The notes under the pieces are model-generated. The model saw nothing but the letters and a program-made list of their open reading frames with translations. It made no database searches and was not told the origin of the DNA. Both the position numbers and the translations under genes were made by a program. A stretch of DNA of 46,924 bases from contig BFEA01000625.1 of assembly GCA_003427395.1 (NCBI GenBank), positions 163,304 through 210,227 on the forward strand, read 5' to 3'. How positions within the stretch are numbered: position 1 is the stretch's first letter; every line of letters starts with the position of its first letter. Shown here piece after piece: positions 9,560 through 19,720 of this stretch. This DNA comes from Chara braunii (taxonomy: Eukaryota > Streptophyta > Charophyceae > Charales > Characeae).

Positions 9560-9580
9560 AAGGAGTGTCTAACGAGGCCC
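9560..9580 (-). repeat. Right terminal inverted repeat
   Basis: aaggagtgtctaacgaggccc is the exact reverse complement of 7950-7970 and is followed by the ATA target duplicate. Confidence 0.95.
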
Positions 9581-9953
9581 ATAGTCAATAATGTTTATGT
9601 ATGCAATGCAATGAATGAATGTATAATATGATATGCATATTTGTACGATTTGAACTATTTTGTTGTCATACAGAATAAGGGCTGTGCAGGCTGACGGAAG
9701 TCATCAGGCGGGTCTGGCAGAGATGCCAAGGGTAGGCAACCTGGCTGTTGAAGATGGCTGGTTAGGTCCTCAGTGCAAATACACGGAAACTAATGCATGC
9801 ATTCATTGACCAGACTTCAGAAGTAGGAGAAAGAAAGCATGCAATGAGTAATCAAACCCATCATACGTGTAAACAAGAGCATCATGGGCAATAGACTCAG
9901 CCGACTGAGACACAACCTTTGCGAGGTTAGGGAGCACAGACGTGAAACAAGGA

Positions 9954-10085
9954 GCCGGATAGAGAAGAGCGATGAAGGGAAGAGGGAGGGAGGGCAGAAG
10001 AGAAGAAACAGCAAAAGGGGGGGAGAGGGGAAGAGAAGAAACAGCAAAAGGGAGGGAGAAGAGAAAGGGTAAAGGACGAAAGAGG
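9954..10085. repeat. GA-rich low-complexity tract with internal repeat
   Basis: The phrase gaagagaagaaacagcaaaa occurs twice about 37 bases apart within a purine-rich stretch on the plus strand. Confidence 0.7.
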
Positions 10086-10279
10086 AAAGGATAGCAAGAA
10101 CAGTACTGGAATGGCCGTCACAAGGAGCACAGTTCCTGCTTAAACCACCAGTACACCCGCACCTAAAATCCCGAAGCTACCTTCCCACTGCGCGCCGCTA
10201 TTTCCCGAGCCTTCTGCATGAGGGTACCTGCAGTGGGAATTTCGGAAGTGGCACCGGTGCCGGCGGTCTACCTGAAGGG

Positions 10280-10316
10280 AAAAAAAAAGAAAAAAAAAAG
10301 AAAAAAAAAAAGAAAG
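10280..10316. repeat. A-rich tract
   Basis: Runs of eight to eleven A separated by single G. Confidence 0.9.
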
Positions 10317-10510
10317 GAACAAACATGCCAGAGATCAATGATGTCGTGGAAGGACGTCATGGAGGCCATACTCAAATGATCACTTTCCAGAATGCATCTG
10401 ACCACAATTACGGGGAGAGGGAAACGTTGCTGTTTTTTCTTTTTTTCTCCTTTTCTTCTTTTCTTCCTTTCCCTGCCAGCAAGGCAGCGCATATTCCTCG
10501 TGCTCAAAAC

Positions 10511-10586
10511 GCCCTCGCTGAGTGCATACTCACACTAGCGCCGTTGAAATGCATCCAACCACTTTCATGGCCAAAGCTTTGTTGGC

Positions 10587-10621
<35 letters not shown>

Positions 10622-10750
10622 TGTGTCTGACAGTCTTGCTCCCCGTGTTCTTCTTTCTGCCTAAGTGCCCTCACTGAGGGCAGACTCACACGGAGTACTC
10701 CAAAAAGTGTATCCAACTGCAATCACGGTAAAAGCTTGTTTTGTTTTTTG
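10511..10750 (+). repeat. Diverged two-copy direct duplication
   Basis: Copy one (10511-10590) and copy two (10667-10750) share the order gccctcNctgag, gactcacac or actcacac, atccaac, aaagctt and a T-rich end. The offset is about 156 bases. Divergence is high, so the duplication is old. Confidence 0.5.
10587..10626. repeat. Poly-T followed by (GT)n
   Basis: Twenty-two T are followed by nine GT dinucleotides. Confidence 0.95.
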
Positions 10751-10811
10751 GGACGTGTGGATTTAACATGCCATTGGGCCCAAAAATTTGAAAACCTTCC
10801 GACACTCCGAC

Positions 10812-11254
10812 TGTCGCATACTGTAACGGTGCAGACCAGAACAAGAACCGACCTCTCCCACATAGTACAGGATAGCGCAGCGGAAGGCTAAAATACCAAT
10901 GATCAGACCAATAAATGTCGTAACGCAGACCAAACATACACCATTATCATCGCAAGGTGTGAAAGGGCCTGGCGCTGCACACAGGAGGAATGCGCCAGGC
11001 TCAGATCATACACAGACGAAAAGGAGGGGGATCAGACGAAGAGGAAGGGGAGGATGAGGATGTCGTCAACACCAAGTCTTCGATATAGATTCCCAAATAA
11101 TCCCCCACCCAATGTCTCTGTCCCAATGTCGAGTCTGAATCCAAATGTCGTCAAAAATCAAAGCCGTAAATCTCTCTCTCTCGTAGTCTGTCGATACTGA
11201 GAAGTCAGGTAGTGAGAGGGCGAGGGAGAGATGGTGGACTAGAGGCGGAAGAAG

Positions 11255-11336
<82 letters not shown>

Positions 11337-11889
11337 CCAGGTACTAACCTGTGAAGGTGGCGCCTTGTTGCAGGTACATCGAAGAAGAAGTTGGAGCTAT
11401 GGCGTCACAGGTAAGCTCCTAGGTAAGTCTCCCTGGCCTTCGCCACTCTCCTCCCTCTCAACGCTACTCCAAGGTCCTAGCAGCGCCCAGCGCTGAAGAC
11501 TACTATCGTCATCTACTACTACTACTACTGCAGCGCTCCGAAGATTGCTGCTGCCGAATCCTGAAGACTACCTCCTGAACTGCCTGTTCCTCCCGGCCGG
11601 ACCTGTACTATATAGCACTGGTCCGGCTGGGAGGCTTCTCTTGCCAATGCCGGATGGCGCCATTCCCTGGCGCCCAAGTTCAACAAAAGGTTGTCTTGAA
11701 AAGGGCCTAAAAATGGCCTGCGCTCATCCCTGGTCTGGCGCCTAAGTTCAGAAAAGGGTCGACTTTAAGAGGGCCTAAAATTGGCCCTTCTTTTTAGGCT
11801 GAACCGACGCAGGGCCTGGAGGGCCCTTACTTATCCTTGTTCCGCCTGGTCGGGTCCTGCGGGGCCCCTGTGGTGCGCAGTATGCCACA
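10812..11889 (-). repeat. 3' LTR of element D (1078 bp)
   Basis: On the minus strand it starts TGTGGCATACTGCGCACC at 11889 and ends ...GTATGCGACA at 10812. The last 350 bases resemble the end of the element A LTR in reverse. A long (TC)n/(GT)n run lies inside. Confidence 0.8.
11260..11336. repeat. (TC)n-(GT)n microsatellite in the LTR of D
   Basis: More than thirty TC dinucleotides are followed by several GT, the reverse-strand counterpart of the GA tract in the element A LTR. Confidence 0.95.
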
Positions 11890-11906
11890 CCCCCCCCTCC
11901 TTGAAA
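11890..11906 (-). other. Polypurine tract of element D
   Basis: The plus-strand text ccccccctccttgaaag next to the LTR start is the reverse complement of a purine run. It lies at the same position as the tract of element A. Confidence 0.75.
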
Positions 11907-11914
11907 GACCGAGC

Positions 11915-12740
11915 TTACCTGCGAGGGCGAAGCTGCCTGTCGGCGGGAGGGACCAAAGTTCGGGTGGGAGGGGCAGGTTGTGAAGCTTCCACAGCTAGCA
12001 TTTGTCGCTTGTAGTCGGCATAGATCAGCGGTGCAGATGCTTGCAAATCTGCTCGTGAAATCCACCTTGTGTCGTCGCGGTTACACCATTTGAATGAGAC
12101 CTTGTATTGCATCGGCTTGTTGCCGTACTTGTGGTGCGTGACGACGCGATCAATCTCTTGATGACCATCCATGGAGAGAGGGTCCTGCGATCGTCGGTCC
12201 GGAAAGTCATCGTCCTTGGCTGGTGTGTATGTCGCCAGCTTCGAGGCGTGAAAGACTGGATGGACCGGCAGATGCGGAGGGATGCCAATCACAAAGGATG
12301 GGCCGTCGGGCTTGTCACCTGTGTCTGAAAGGATGGTCCATGGTCCAAACCACTTGGGGAGTAGCTTGCGTGAAACATCATGTTCGAGTCGAAACTCTTC
12401 CGCAGAGACCCAAACAAGATCGCCGGTGCGGATGGGACATGGCATGCGACGCCTGTTGGCTTGCTGTTGCATGCGAACTTGGGCCTTGTGCATGTTCGCA
12501 TGGGCTTGAGTCAGCAACTCCTTGTACTTCCGGAGTGCAAGCGACGTCTATATCGGCAGTTTGTGGGAGGAGAAGATCAGCGAAGATACAACCCTTCAGG
12601 CCACTATGGTGCAACTCGAATGGAGTCACGCCGATCGCCAGATGCAATGAAGTGTTGTAGGCGAACTCGGTGTCGGGGAGGCGGTCAACCCAATCCTTCT
12701 GATCCGGACGGATGAGCGTACGAAGCATCATTTGAGAAGT
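11915..12740 (-). pseudogene. pol: Element D integrase C-terminus and chromo-like tail
   Basis: From right to left this encodes DWVDRLPDTEFAYNTSLH and GVTPFELHHSG, the end of the integrase core. After a frame change come ADIDVACTP, AQVRMQQQANRRRMP, GDLVWVSAEEF, KLLPKWFGPWTIL and HPVFHASKLATY. The final segment has EIDRVVTHHKYGNKPMQY, KVSFKWCNRDDTRWISR and DLQASAPLIY. That last part resembles the degenerate chromodomain-like module of chromovirus integrases, thought to guide insertion to particular chromatin. The stop lies next to the polypurine tract. The Asn/Asp-containing loop and Trp positions are readable, but no full aromatic cage can be confirmed by eye. Confidence 0.8.
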
Positions 12741-13455
12741 CTAATGTGCTCTCTCCGTTTGGTCGTCCGTCTGTGGGTGCCGAACCGAACTTGGGTTCAT
12801 TTCGGTGCCGGACTCCTTCATGAGAGAAGTCCAAAATGCCGACATGAACCGAGTGTCGCGGTCGCTAACGATGTCTTCCGGAACACCGTGGCCGCAGATC
12901 CTGCCGGTGTGCAAGAGCCGTGCGAGCTCAGGAGTCGTGGCGTAGTACTTGCATGGAAGAAATCGCGCGAACTTACTCAAACGGTCAACGACCGTGAGGA
13001 TGCCATCGTGCCCGAAGCGACCAGGGGGAAACGGGCCGGTGACGTCCATAGCACTGGAGAGGTCGGGTTCCCAGGGAATAGGAAAAGGGTGCAACTCGCC
13101 GTAAGGGTTGCGATTGAGGGGTTTGTTCATCAGCAAACTTCTCAAGAATCGCAATATCTCGTGACGTCGGTGATAACATCGGGCCACCGGAATCGTTGCC
13201 GAAGTCGTGCAATAGTTCGATTGATTCCGAAATGGCCGGCAAGTCGCGAGTCGTGGTACTCGCCGAGAAGGCGAGTCCGAAGACGGCGGTCTCGTGGGAC
13301 ACACAATAAGTCCTTGCCTCGCGAGTGGAGAAGCAAGTACCCGTCGACGATGCGATAGTGGCTGGTCAGCGGGTGATCCGAAGATAGTTGCGCATAGAAT
13401 GTGGCGTAATCCGGATCAGACTCATAGCCCCGGATGAAGTGTCGTTGGAGTTCCT
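12741..13455 (-). pseudogene. pol: Element D integrase zinc-binding and catalytic core
   Basis: The zinc-binding part is read from about 13400 (RTRLLGEYHDSRLAGHFG, then RWPDVITDVTRYCDS), giving the two histidines and the first cysteine region of an HHCC finger before a frameshift. The core follows with SAMDVTGPFPPG (first Asp), IVSDRDTRFMSAFW (second Asp) and HPQTDDQTERAH (Glu exactly 36 residues after the second Asp). All three catalytic acids survive even though the frame is broken between the finger and the core. The family role is 3' processing and strand transfer of retrotransposon DNA into the genome. Confidence 0.8.
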
Positions 13456-14051
13456 CATCGAACGTGAAGGCATGATGTGTCATAGTGCAAATTGGAGAGG
13501 CCGGCGAGATGTTTCGGTGTGAAGTCGAATTGGTCGATGAAGTACATCCATCGCCCAATCGTGCTGCTCATCGTATCTTGCGTCTTGTAGTAGGTCAACG
13601 GGTTGTTGTCCATGACCAATGTGAACCTATGACGCCCAAGGAGGAAGTGTTGCCATCGCTTGAGAGCCATGACGAACGCGAGTAGCTCCTTTTTCCTTGC
13701 ATCATCAAGTGAGTTGATGGGAGGCACCTTGTGGCTGAGGTACTCCACGGGGTGCCAATTGTCGCCGCCGTGTTATTCCAAGACTGCCCCAATGCCATAG
13801 CTAGAGGTGTTAGTTGTCACTCTCGTTGGCAAGGTGGGGTCGTAGATGCTAAGGACGGGTGCCATGAGCATGGTCGTCTTGAGTGCTTGGAATGACCGGC
13901 GCGCTTCGTCGTCGAATGCGAATGGCACCTTTGGCGATTGTAGCCTCCTCAATGGTGCAGCGATCCTTGAGTACCCGGTGATGAAGCGTTGGTAGTAGCC
14001 TGCCAACCCCATGAATGCGCGAACATCCATGGTGTTGGTGGGCAATGCCAT
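13456..14051 (-). pseudogene. pol: Element D RT connection and RNase H
   Basis: On the minus strand, 14051 onward reads MDVRAFMGLAGYYQRFITGY and FAFDDEARRSFQALK, the usual segment after the polymerase palm. TRVTTNTSSYGIGAVLE follows, where the first RNase H aspartate is expected as TDAS; here it reads TNTS, a G-to-A type loss. After a stop and frame change come ARKKELLAFVMALKRWQHFL, FTLVMDNNPLTYYKTQ and RWMYFIDQFDFTPKHLAG. The loss of the first Asp should inactivate RNase H. Confidence 0.75.
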
Positions 14052-15083
14052 ACGCAGATGGCCTCAATCTTGTCTGCGAGCGGACGGATGCCTTGTAGCA
14101 TTACATAATGGCCCAAGTACTCGAGCTCTTATCGTCCGAATTCACATTTGTCGTGGTTGGCTTTGTACTTGGCTTGTCGTAGTCATTCCAAGACGGTTCA
14201 CCGGTGCTCCAGATGCTCGTCCAAACTCCGACTGTATACTAAGATATCGTTGAGGTAGAAGTGCACAAATTTGTCCAGCATGTGTCGGAACTCCGTTGTC
14301 ATAGTCGCTTGGAACGTGGTCGGGGCATTCGTAAGGCCAAAAGGCATAACCAGCCATTCGAAATGCCCATATCGCGTCTTAAACGCGGTCTTGTAGCGGT
14401 CCTCCTGCCGGATCTCGAGTTGGCAATATCCCGATTTGAGGTCAAGCTTGGAGAAAAATTTAGCGCCGCCCAGCCATTCAAGAAGTCGTCGATGCGCAGA
14501 AGAGGGCCAGCGTTCTTGGCGGTTTGCTCGTTGAGCTTACGATAGTCGATGCACAACCGCAAGTCCTTGTTCTTCTTCCGGACGAAGAGAACGGGAGCGC
14601 CATATGGCAAAGAGCGAGGCCGAATCCAGCCTTTCTCAAGAAGGTCGTCGAGTTGTGCCCATAGCATACTTAACTCTTCCTCGTTCATGCGGTAGATGCA
14701 ACCACGCGGAGGTACGGCCCCGGCCTCAAGGATGATCTCGTTGCGACTTCGCCGATCCGGTACGACTCCGTGCGGGGCTTCGAAAACATCGCCATAGGTG
14801 TCGAGAAGCTTGGTGATGTGTGGGTCCATCGATGTGTCCGTCGATGGGATGTCATGGGGAGGGAGGGGAGGGAGAAAACACACACCCATCTCCTCGACGT
14901 CATCTCGGGTGATGGAAGCTCGAATGCTCGCGGCGGACACCACGTGACAATTGATCGAAGGGTGAGGTGGAGGCACCGTGCACAGGGCTAGTACTCCGTT
15001 CTGATCACGAATGTAAACGGTGCAGCGGTAGAAGTTCACCGGGTGATCCTTGCTTCACAGCCACGACATGCCCAAAATCATTA
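14052..15083 (-). pseudogene. pol: Element D reverse transcriptase with YLND active site
   Basis: The long frame (15039 to 14299) carries the protease/RT linker, then [60 protein letters not shown] and [15 protein letters not shown] frameshift near 14475 moves the palm to another frame, which reads [20 protein letters not shown] and [14 protein letters not shown]. The catalytic box is Y-L-N-D at 14246-14257, whereas active enzymes have Y-x-D-D; the change is GAC to AAC. Upstream, at 15066-15083, MILGMSW is the conserved post-protease box, immediately followed by a TGA. Frameshifts plus the lost aspartate make this enzyme inactive. Confidence 0.85.
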
Positions 15084-15085
15084 TG

Positions 15086-15478
15086 GCCCTAGGAATGGAC
15101 TGGGGAGAGGCAGCAGGGGCCACACTCCATTTGAGAGAGCAGGAGTGTAGGCTTCCTAGTCCCACAAGTGAGGTTAAAATTGCTTGCCTGTTTCATGCGT
15201 CAGGAGTACATAACTCTCTGGCACATTGTTGTCTCAATGCTCCCGCGTTCGCACGTTTAGTAAAGAAGGAGCAATTAGAAGAGCAGGTATTTGTAGCCTA
15301 TGTAAGGCCGATCACTGAGTCTAAGGAAGAGAGACTCATAGACCCTACTATTGCCAAGCTGCTGGAGGAGTGTATAGACTTAGTTAAGCCGCCGATAGGA
15401 GTAGTGTCGCGGCCGATCCAGTATCGCATAGAGATAGAGTCTGGCAGTAGGACTCCCAAGGGAGCCATCTATAGAATG
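15086..15478 (+). pseudogene. pol: Plus-strand pol fragment (protease end to RT start)
   Basis: The frame begins with MALGMDWGEAAGATLHLREQ, the post-protease ILGMDW box of Ty3/gypsy pol. It continues through a linker (EQVFVAYVRPITESKEERL) to LLEECIDLVKPPIGV and RTPKGAIYRM, which aligns in order with [11 protein letters not shown] and RGCIYRM of element D. After IYRM, where the RT fingers should follow, the sequence changes to short repeats. The fragment belongs to a different family from D, lies on the opposite strand, and is truncated at both ends. Confidence 0.75.
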
Positions 15479-15650
15479 GTCGAGGTCAGCCCACACCGTG
15501 TAGCCTCTACCAGACAGGAGGGTACCTACTCTCTGCCCCTACCTACTATCTGTAGAATGGTGGAGGTCAGTACACCCATATTCCTTTTTCTCTCTCAGTC
15601 AGGCGCAGCAGGTGGTGGAGGTCAGCCCACATCGTGTAGCTTCTCCAGCC
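15476..15650 (+). repeat. Three-copy short repeat after the pol fragment
   Basis: The phrase atggtNgaggtcag followed by cccaca(c/t)cgtgtagc or a shortened version begins near 15476, 15557 and 15612. The first two copies are preceded by atctNtaga. It is probably a local duplication of the breakpoint sequence. Confidence 0.6.
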
Positions 15651-15690
15651 TGTCCTCATGACCTCTTATTCCCCTAGCCTCTACCATGGC

Positions 15691-15931
15691 CCCCCATCCC
15701 CAGCCAAACCACAAGCTTAACACAAAGCCATGGGGCTGAAAGGAGAGGAGGATTGGGAGGAGGTGAGCTCGGTGGGAGGGGGGAATGTGGGCCATGGAAC
15801 CCAGCACCACCTCTCTCCCCATCCCTGACCTCCCCCATAGCCATCCATCCCCAGACTAACCACTGGCTCGACACGACTTCAAGAATGGGGCTGAATGTAG
15901 GGAGACCAGGCCGAGGTGTGATGGGAGGAGG
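15691..15931 (+). repeat. Two-copy direct repeat, about 151-bp offset
   Basis: Copy one from about 15695 and copy two from about 15846 share catccccag, an accac run, catggggctga or aatggggctga, and a purine-rich tail with gggaggagg. The copies are diverged. Confidence 0.55.
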
Positions 15932-15949
15932 GGAGGAAGGCCAGAATGT

Positions 15950-16251
15950 GATGGACTATGATCCGTACCTCGCAGGGACGTGTACGCTTCGGTTAAGACC
16001 TGATTTGGGGACACGAGAACGTACCTTAGTTCGACTAGAATTGGTGGGGGTTAAGCCTCTGGATTTGCACAAGAGACAGCCGTTTTTGTTTCTGTCCTTG
16101 CGTTTCATCATTTCGTAACTGCATGACTGGATGGTGTCTGTGCCAAACGTTTGAAAACAGTTACGACAATGAGAATCCTTTTTGATTTCTTAATTTTTTT
16201 TAGGATGTGGCACCAAACAGGCTCATCGTGCCCAAGGACCGAGCAGAATGA
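15950..16251 (+). other. Possible terminal exon of an unknown gene
   Basis: A strong 3' splice signal (gatttcttaattttttttag) ends at 16203. The following text can be read as DVAPNRLIVPKDRAE and a TGA at 16249-16251, plausible as a short last exon. Upstream, 15950-16117 holds an open frame starting MDYDPYLAGTCTLRLRPDLG, but no good donor joins it to the acceptor in an obvious way. No family was recognised. It could equally be chance. Confidence 0.25.
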
Positions 16252-18242
16252 CAGCATGGGGCAACTCTAGCGGTACAATTGGTAGATTGCTGCTGGAGGG
16301 ACAGAAAAGTTGCAGAGTTGAGGCTGTGTATGTGTGAGAGCATGCAGTCAGGCGATGAGCTGAGGTGGCCGATACGGCACATGGTTCAAGGTGACGTGTG
16401 GTAGATCGCGCAAGCGTGGCAATGATCAGTTTCTTTCATGGATGACATTGGCTTTCAGTGTCAAATATGTGTGTTTTGCGTGATCTGCAAAGGGGAAATC
16501 TGTTTTATCTGAGTGGCGATGAACAGTGTGAATTGGCATGAATATCTGACGAGTGTTTTTCTCGTTCCACTGAATCCACTCTGCCTCTTGCACAAGTCAC
16601 TGCATTGGCACTAATGGTTGCAATTGATGAGAGTGTCTCTGCACACAGTTGACTGCACATGCATCGATGGTCATGAATGCATGGTGGAGTTTGTAAAGTT
16701 GCATTTCCTTCTGGTTGTAGTTGCTTTTCAAATTTCGCTTGTATGAAGTTGTATCATCTATCTTTTTGCAGGATTGGTTCGTGATTGAATGCTTACTGAT
16801 TCCGGATTAACCCCTAATTTGCGGAGTCAAGACACATGTATCAAGTCATAGTTTGCGGCCAAAAGTCTAAGTGCAGGTAATCGCCCGTGCTCGAAGCTCT
16901 TGCTGCTCCGCCATAGCAGCCCACCTGAGTTTCTTGTCACAGATCAAGATACCGTCTACTGCAACACGGACATGACAAGCGTGCTTTTGCGAACCGACTG
17001 AGTTCATTTTTACAATCCGTCCAAGCTTTGGCACTTCCATGGGGATGGGTTAGTAGTACTTTGTAAGTTTGTACTAATTGACTAATTTGATTCGCCTCAG
17101 ATTATCCTCCCGTAGCCAGATTTTACTATACTGCCTTGGTCGGCTTCGCATGCCACATGGAACCCCTTGTTTCAACAGCAGTACTTCCAAGGTACTTTTC
17201 TCTGGGGCTGGAAACACCCTGGGCGCCAAAAAAAAAAGAATCATCACGAACCTCATTTTGGCTGGCGCCACCAGACATTTTGCCCCAGTAGGCCAAGCCC
17301 CGAAAGTTGCTCCAGCACGCATATTTTATTTCATAGCTGGGAAGCATACTGGTGGTTTAATTGTCGTGCGTTTAAGGTGGGGAACTCGTGTTCATGGTGA
17401 CGGTTGGTGCTAGGGTATCAGGGCGCAGTTCCCTTTCCGAAGAATAGTCCTGCAGCTAACACATCTGGAAAGCGTCGAGTGCCCATTCCCCCACGCCCTC
17501 CGCCGTCAGATAGTGAAAACTCGCAGTCCCGGAAATCAGATGGCCGTAGCTATCCCAGCCTGTTTTTGAATTTGACCGACTATTTGCCATAAGGTTGAGC
17601 ATGCAGAGCTGGCATATTTTTTCTTTCTTCCTCGGTCACTCTTTGGTCCTCCCCTATCTATTCTTGCCCCAAGTCCCTCCGTAGTGGGTGTCGATTTTGC
17701 AAAAAGACTGTTCAGATTTTTACTTTCTATTCTTTACAAGGAAGCCCCTTGGGCTGACATGGGATATTCGAATTTGCCCTGGAATTTCACCTTTTTTCCC
17801 AACATCCTCAGCCACGCCCCATATTCCGATTGGGATTCCTCCTACGGGTACCCAATGCTGCAAGGGCCGTGTGGTTGCACATCACAACAAGGCTCCAGCC
17901 GCAACCCACTCCCTCATCCCCGCCCTCTGTCTCTACGCTGGACCAGCCCCCAGTTTGGCATGAAACCGAAGGTGGGTCCAACCATAGGAGAGAACTGGTT
18001 GGAGGCAGTCCTTCCACGGGCTCACCTACGGAAGCCTTGTTATGAATTCTCCTTCTCCTAAAGGATAAAGTTCAATGAACCTGTCACAGCACCTCCAGCA
18101 GCAAACCGCCACCGCAATCCAGATACTTCACCGGACCACTCTATCAGTAGGAGCGACGGGAGTGTGCACAAATGGCAGGAACATAATCAGTGTGGGAGCT
18201 GATGACTCACGGCGACTAGGCATTCCTCGTTCAAGATTCATA
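16252..18242. other. Unassigned, apparently low-copy region
   Basis: No transposon protein, LTR end or RNA gene was recognised. Moderately long open frames exist on the plus strand at 17078-17413, 17404-17592 (a Pro/Ser/Arg-rich stretch with PIPPRPPPSDSENS) and 17684-18061, without supporting family motifs. The composition is less repetitive than elsewhere, so parts may be introns or untranslated regions of a host gene. Confidence 0.4.
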
Positions 18243-18247
18243 CTTTT
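18243..18247. other. Candidate target-site duplication of element F (left)
   Basis: CTTTT here is matched by CTTTT at 28105-28109 directly after the right LTR. The T-rich sequence makes a chance match possible. Confidence 0.45.
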
Positions 18248-19720
18248 GTTACCATCCTGGCCAATTTCGAAGTATGCATTCATCAGAAAGTACAATGTCT
18301 TCCCATTGCAAAAAGAAATGAATGAATTTGAGAGGAGAGAGAGGGAAAGAAGAAGAAGAAGAAGTAAGAAAGAAGAAGAAGATGATGTACTCCAAAAAAA
18401 AAAGATAATGCTCTTCTTCTCCGCCAACCAGTCTCCTCCCTGTCTCTTATACACATCTAGATGTGTATAAGAGAACAGGCCTCTGAGGCCAAGCGCCTCT
18501 CAGAGGATGAAGAAGAAGACCAGCNNNNAAAAAAAAAAAAAAAAAAAAAAAAAAAAGAAGATGATGTACTCCAGCAAAGACCAAAGATAATGCTCTTCGT
18601 CGTCGCCAACCAATCTCCTCCTCCTTGTCTCCTTCCCTCTTATTCAAACAAAAAATAACAATAATAATATTGAATGGCTGAACCAGAATCAATGTCCGAA
18701 TCCCACTTCTACTGCAGGCACAACATGAGGTCCACCATAGCCATGGCCACCCTTCCTCTTCCTCTTCATGNAGNCNGAGGCTATGGCGGAGCACTGAGGG
18801 CTCTACCCTCCTGTCCAAAGNACAACCCAAAGCAGCTATGTCGCTGCCCTCCTGTCCCAAGGTCAACACCAGGCACCTATGCCNCTGCCCACTCAACCGC
18901 CATGCCTGACTCTGTCCNNAGCTTCNTTGATGCGGCACTACCCCAACTGGGGCCTTCCAGATGCAGCGCCTAACAGGGTGATGAAGATGGTGTCCACCAT
19001 AGCCAGGTAGGTACCTCGCCACTCTCCTCCTGGGTCCCCTTCTCCCTCCTCCTCCTACTGGTAGAGCTCCACCATAGCCAAGGTGGAAGCTCCCAGCTTC
19101 TTCTTCCCAGCAGCGCTGTAATAGCCAGCGCTCCTCCAGCCAGCGCTCCAGCAGCGTGTCGCCAAACTTGCACGCTCGGCCTCCCAAGCAACCGGTACCT
19201 CCTCCCTTTTGGAGGGAAACATCATTGCAGACTCTGATATTGCCCGTACAGGCTCTAGACTCGGACTGGATGGACTGGTACCGGCCTAGACCTAGCCTAC
19301 CGCTACTGGGCCTCTAAAGATGCCAACTTTGTCTTCTTCTGCTCGGCCTTGAGTACCCGGCACATCTACTGCTACTGGGTGCAGTACCGGCCTACCTGCT
19401 ACTTGAGTGTTTTTCCGCTGCTCTAAGTGTTGCGGGCCCCTGGCTCCGCCACTTGACTGTTTTCCCTGCTGCAACCCTCAATATCACGACCACAGGTAAG
19501 TACCGGCCGTACGGGCCTCCCAAACAAGCATGTACCCTTGCGGGCCACACATACACTCATGCCGACAAGCACTCAGACAGGCACGCAGGTCCACAAGCAC
19601 GCACACATACAGACTTGGAAAACTCAGCAGAATGCGGGAATCTCAGCAAGGCATCCATTCCATCGGCAGAACTATAGAAATCAGCAGTGTTCTCAGTCTT
19701 TGTTATGGCGGGTCATTACA
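18247..19720 (-). repeat. 3' LTR of element F (1474 bp as assembled)
   Basis: On the minus strand it starts TGTAATGACCC at 19720 and ends GGTAACA at 18247. It is homologous along its length to 26747-28104. It is longer than the partner because of the adapter-containing artefact at 18440-18552 and it lacks about 70 bp present in the partner near 27490-27565. N calls at 18771-18776, 18821, 18884, 18918-18919 and 18926 mostly fall at the same places as in the other LTR. Confidence 0.85.
18440..18478. other. Nextera mate-pair junction adapter (assembly artefact)
   Basis: CTGTCTCTTATACACATCT is followed directly by its reverse complement AGATGTGTATAAGAG(A)ACAG, with one extra A. This is the Tn5 mosaic-end pair that marks the circularisation junction of Nextera mate-pair libraries. 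The sequence right of it (18478-18523) matches 5816-5862 rather than the LTR, then four N and an A-run follow before the LTR text resumes at about 18557 with a second copy of the block at 18378-18435. Confidence 0.97.

Larger units (their letters stand above)
7950..9580. mobile_element. PIF/Harbinger-like DNA transposon, 1631 bp
   Basis: Perfect 21-bp terminal inverted repeats (gggcctcgttagacactcctt) lie at 7950-7970 and 9560-9580, flanked on both sides by ATA (7947-7949 and 9581-9583), a 3-bp target-site duplication. Three-base duplications and TIRs beginning GGGCC fit the PIF/Harbinger superfamily, although the classical target is TAA/TTA. The interior encodes a reading frame with the RWWVKRRTGGTWEDL motif known from Harbinger-type transposases. 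No DDE catalytic domain was found within 1.6 kb, so the element is probably non-autonomous. Intact TIRs suggest recent activity. Confidence 0.85.
9584..10811. other. Low-complexity intergenic region
   Basis: No credible gene was found. The region contains a GA-rich block, an A-rich block, a T/GT run and a diverged direct duplication, each listed separately. Short open frames on either strand are lysine- or phenylalanine-rich products of these tracts. Confidence 0.6.
10812..15083 (-). mobile_element. Element D: minus-strand Ty3/gypsy, 5' truncated
   Basis: Read right to left, the element runs from the protease/RT linker (15083) through RT, RNase H, integrase and a chromo-like tail to a polypurine tract and one complete LTR (10812-11889). 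gag, the protease active site, the PBS and the 5' LTR are missing. At 15083 it joins a plus-strand pol fragment. LTR ends and protein text match element A, so D is a relative that retains the enzymes A lost. The pol frame is broken many times. Confidence 0.85.

Noticed and set aside
17078-18061. Several 60-125 codon plus-strand frames as a host protein gene
   Set aside because: No domain, no consistent splice structure and overlapping frames; listed only as unassigned sequence.
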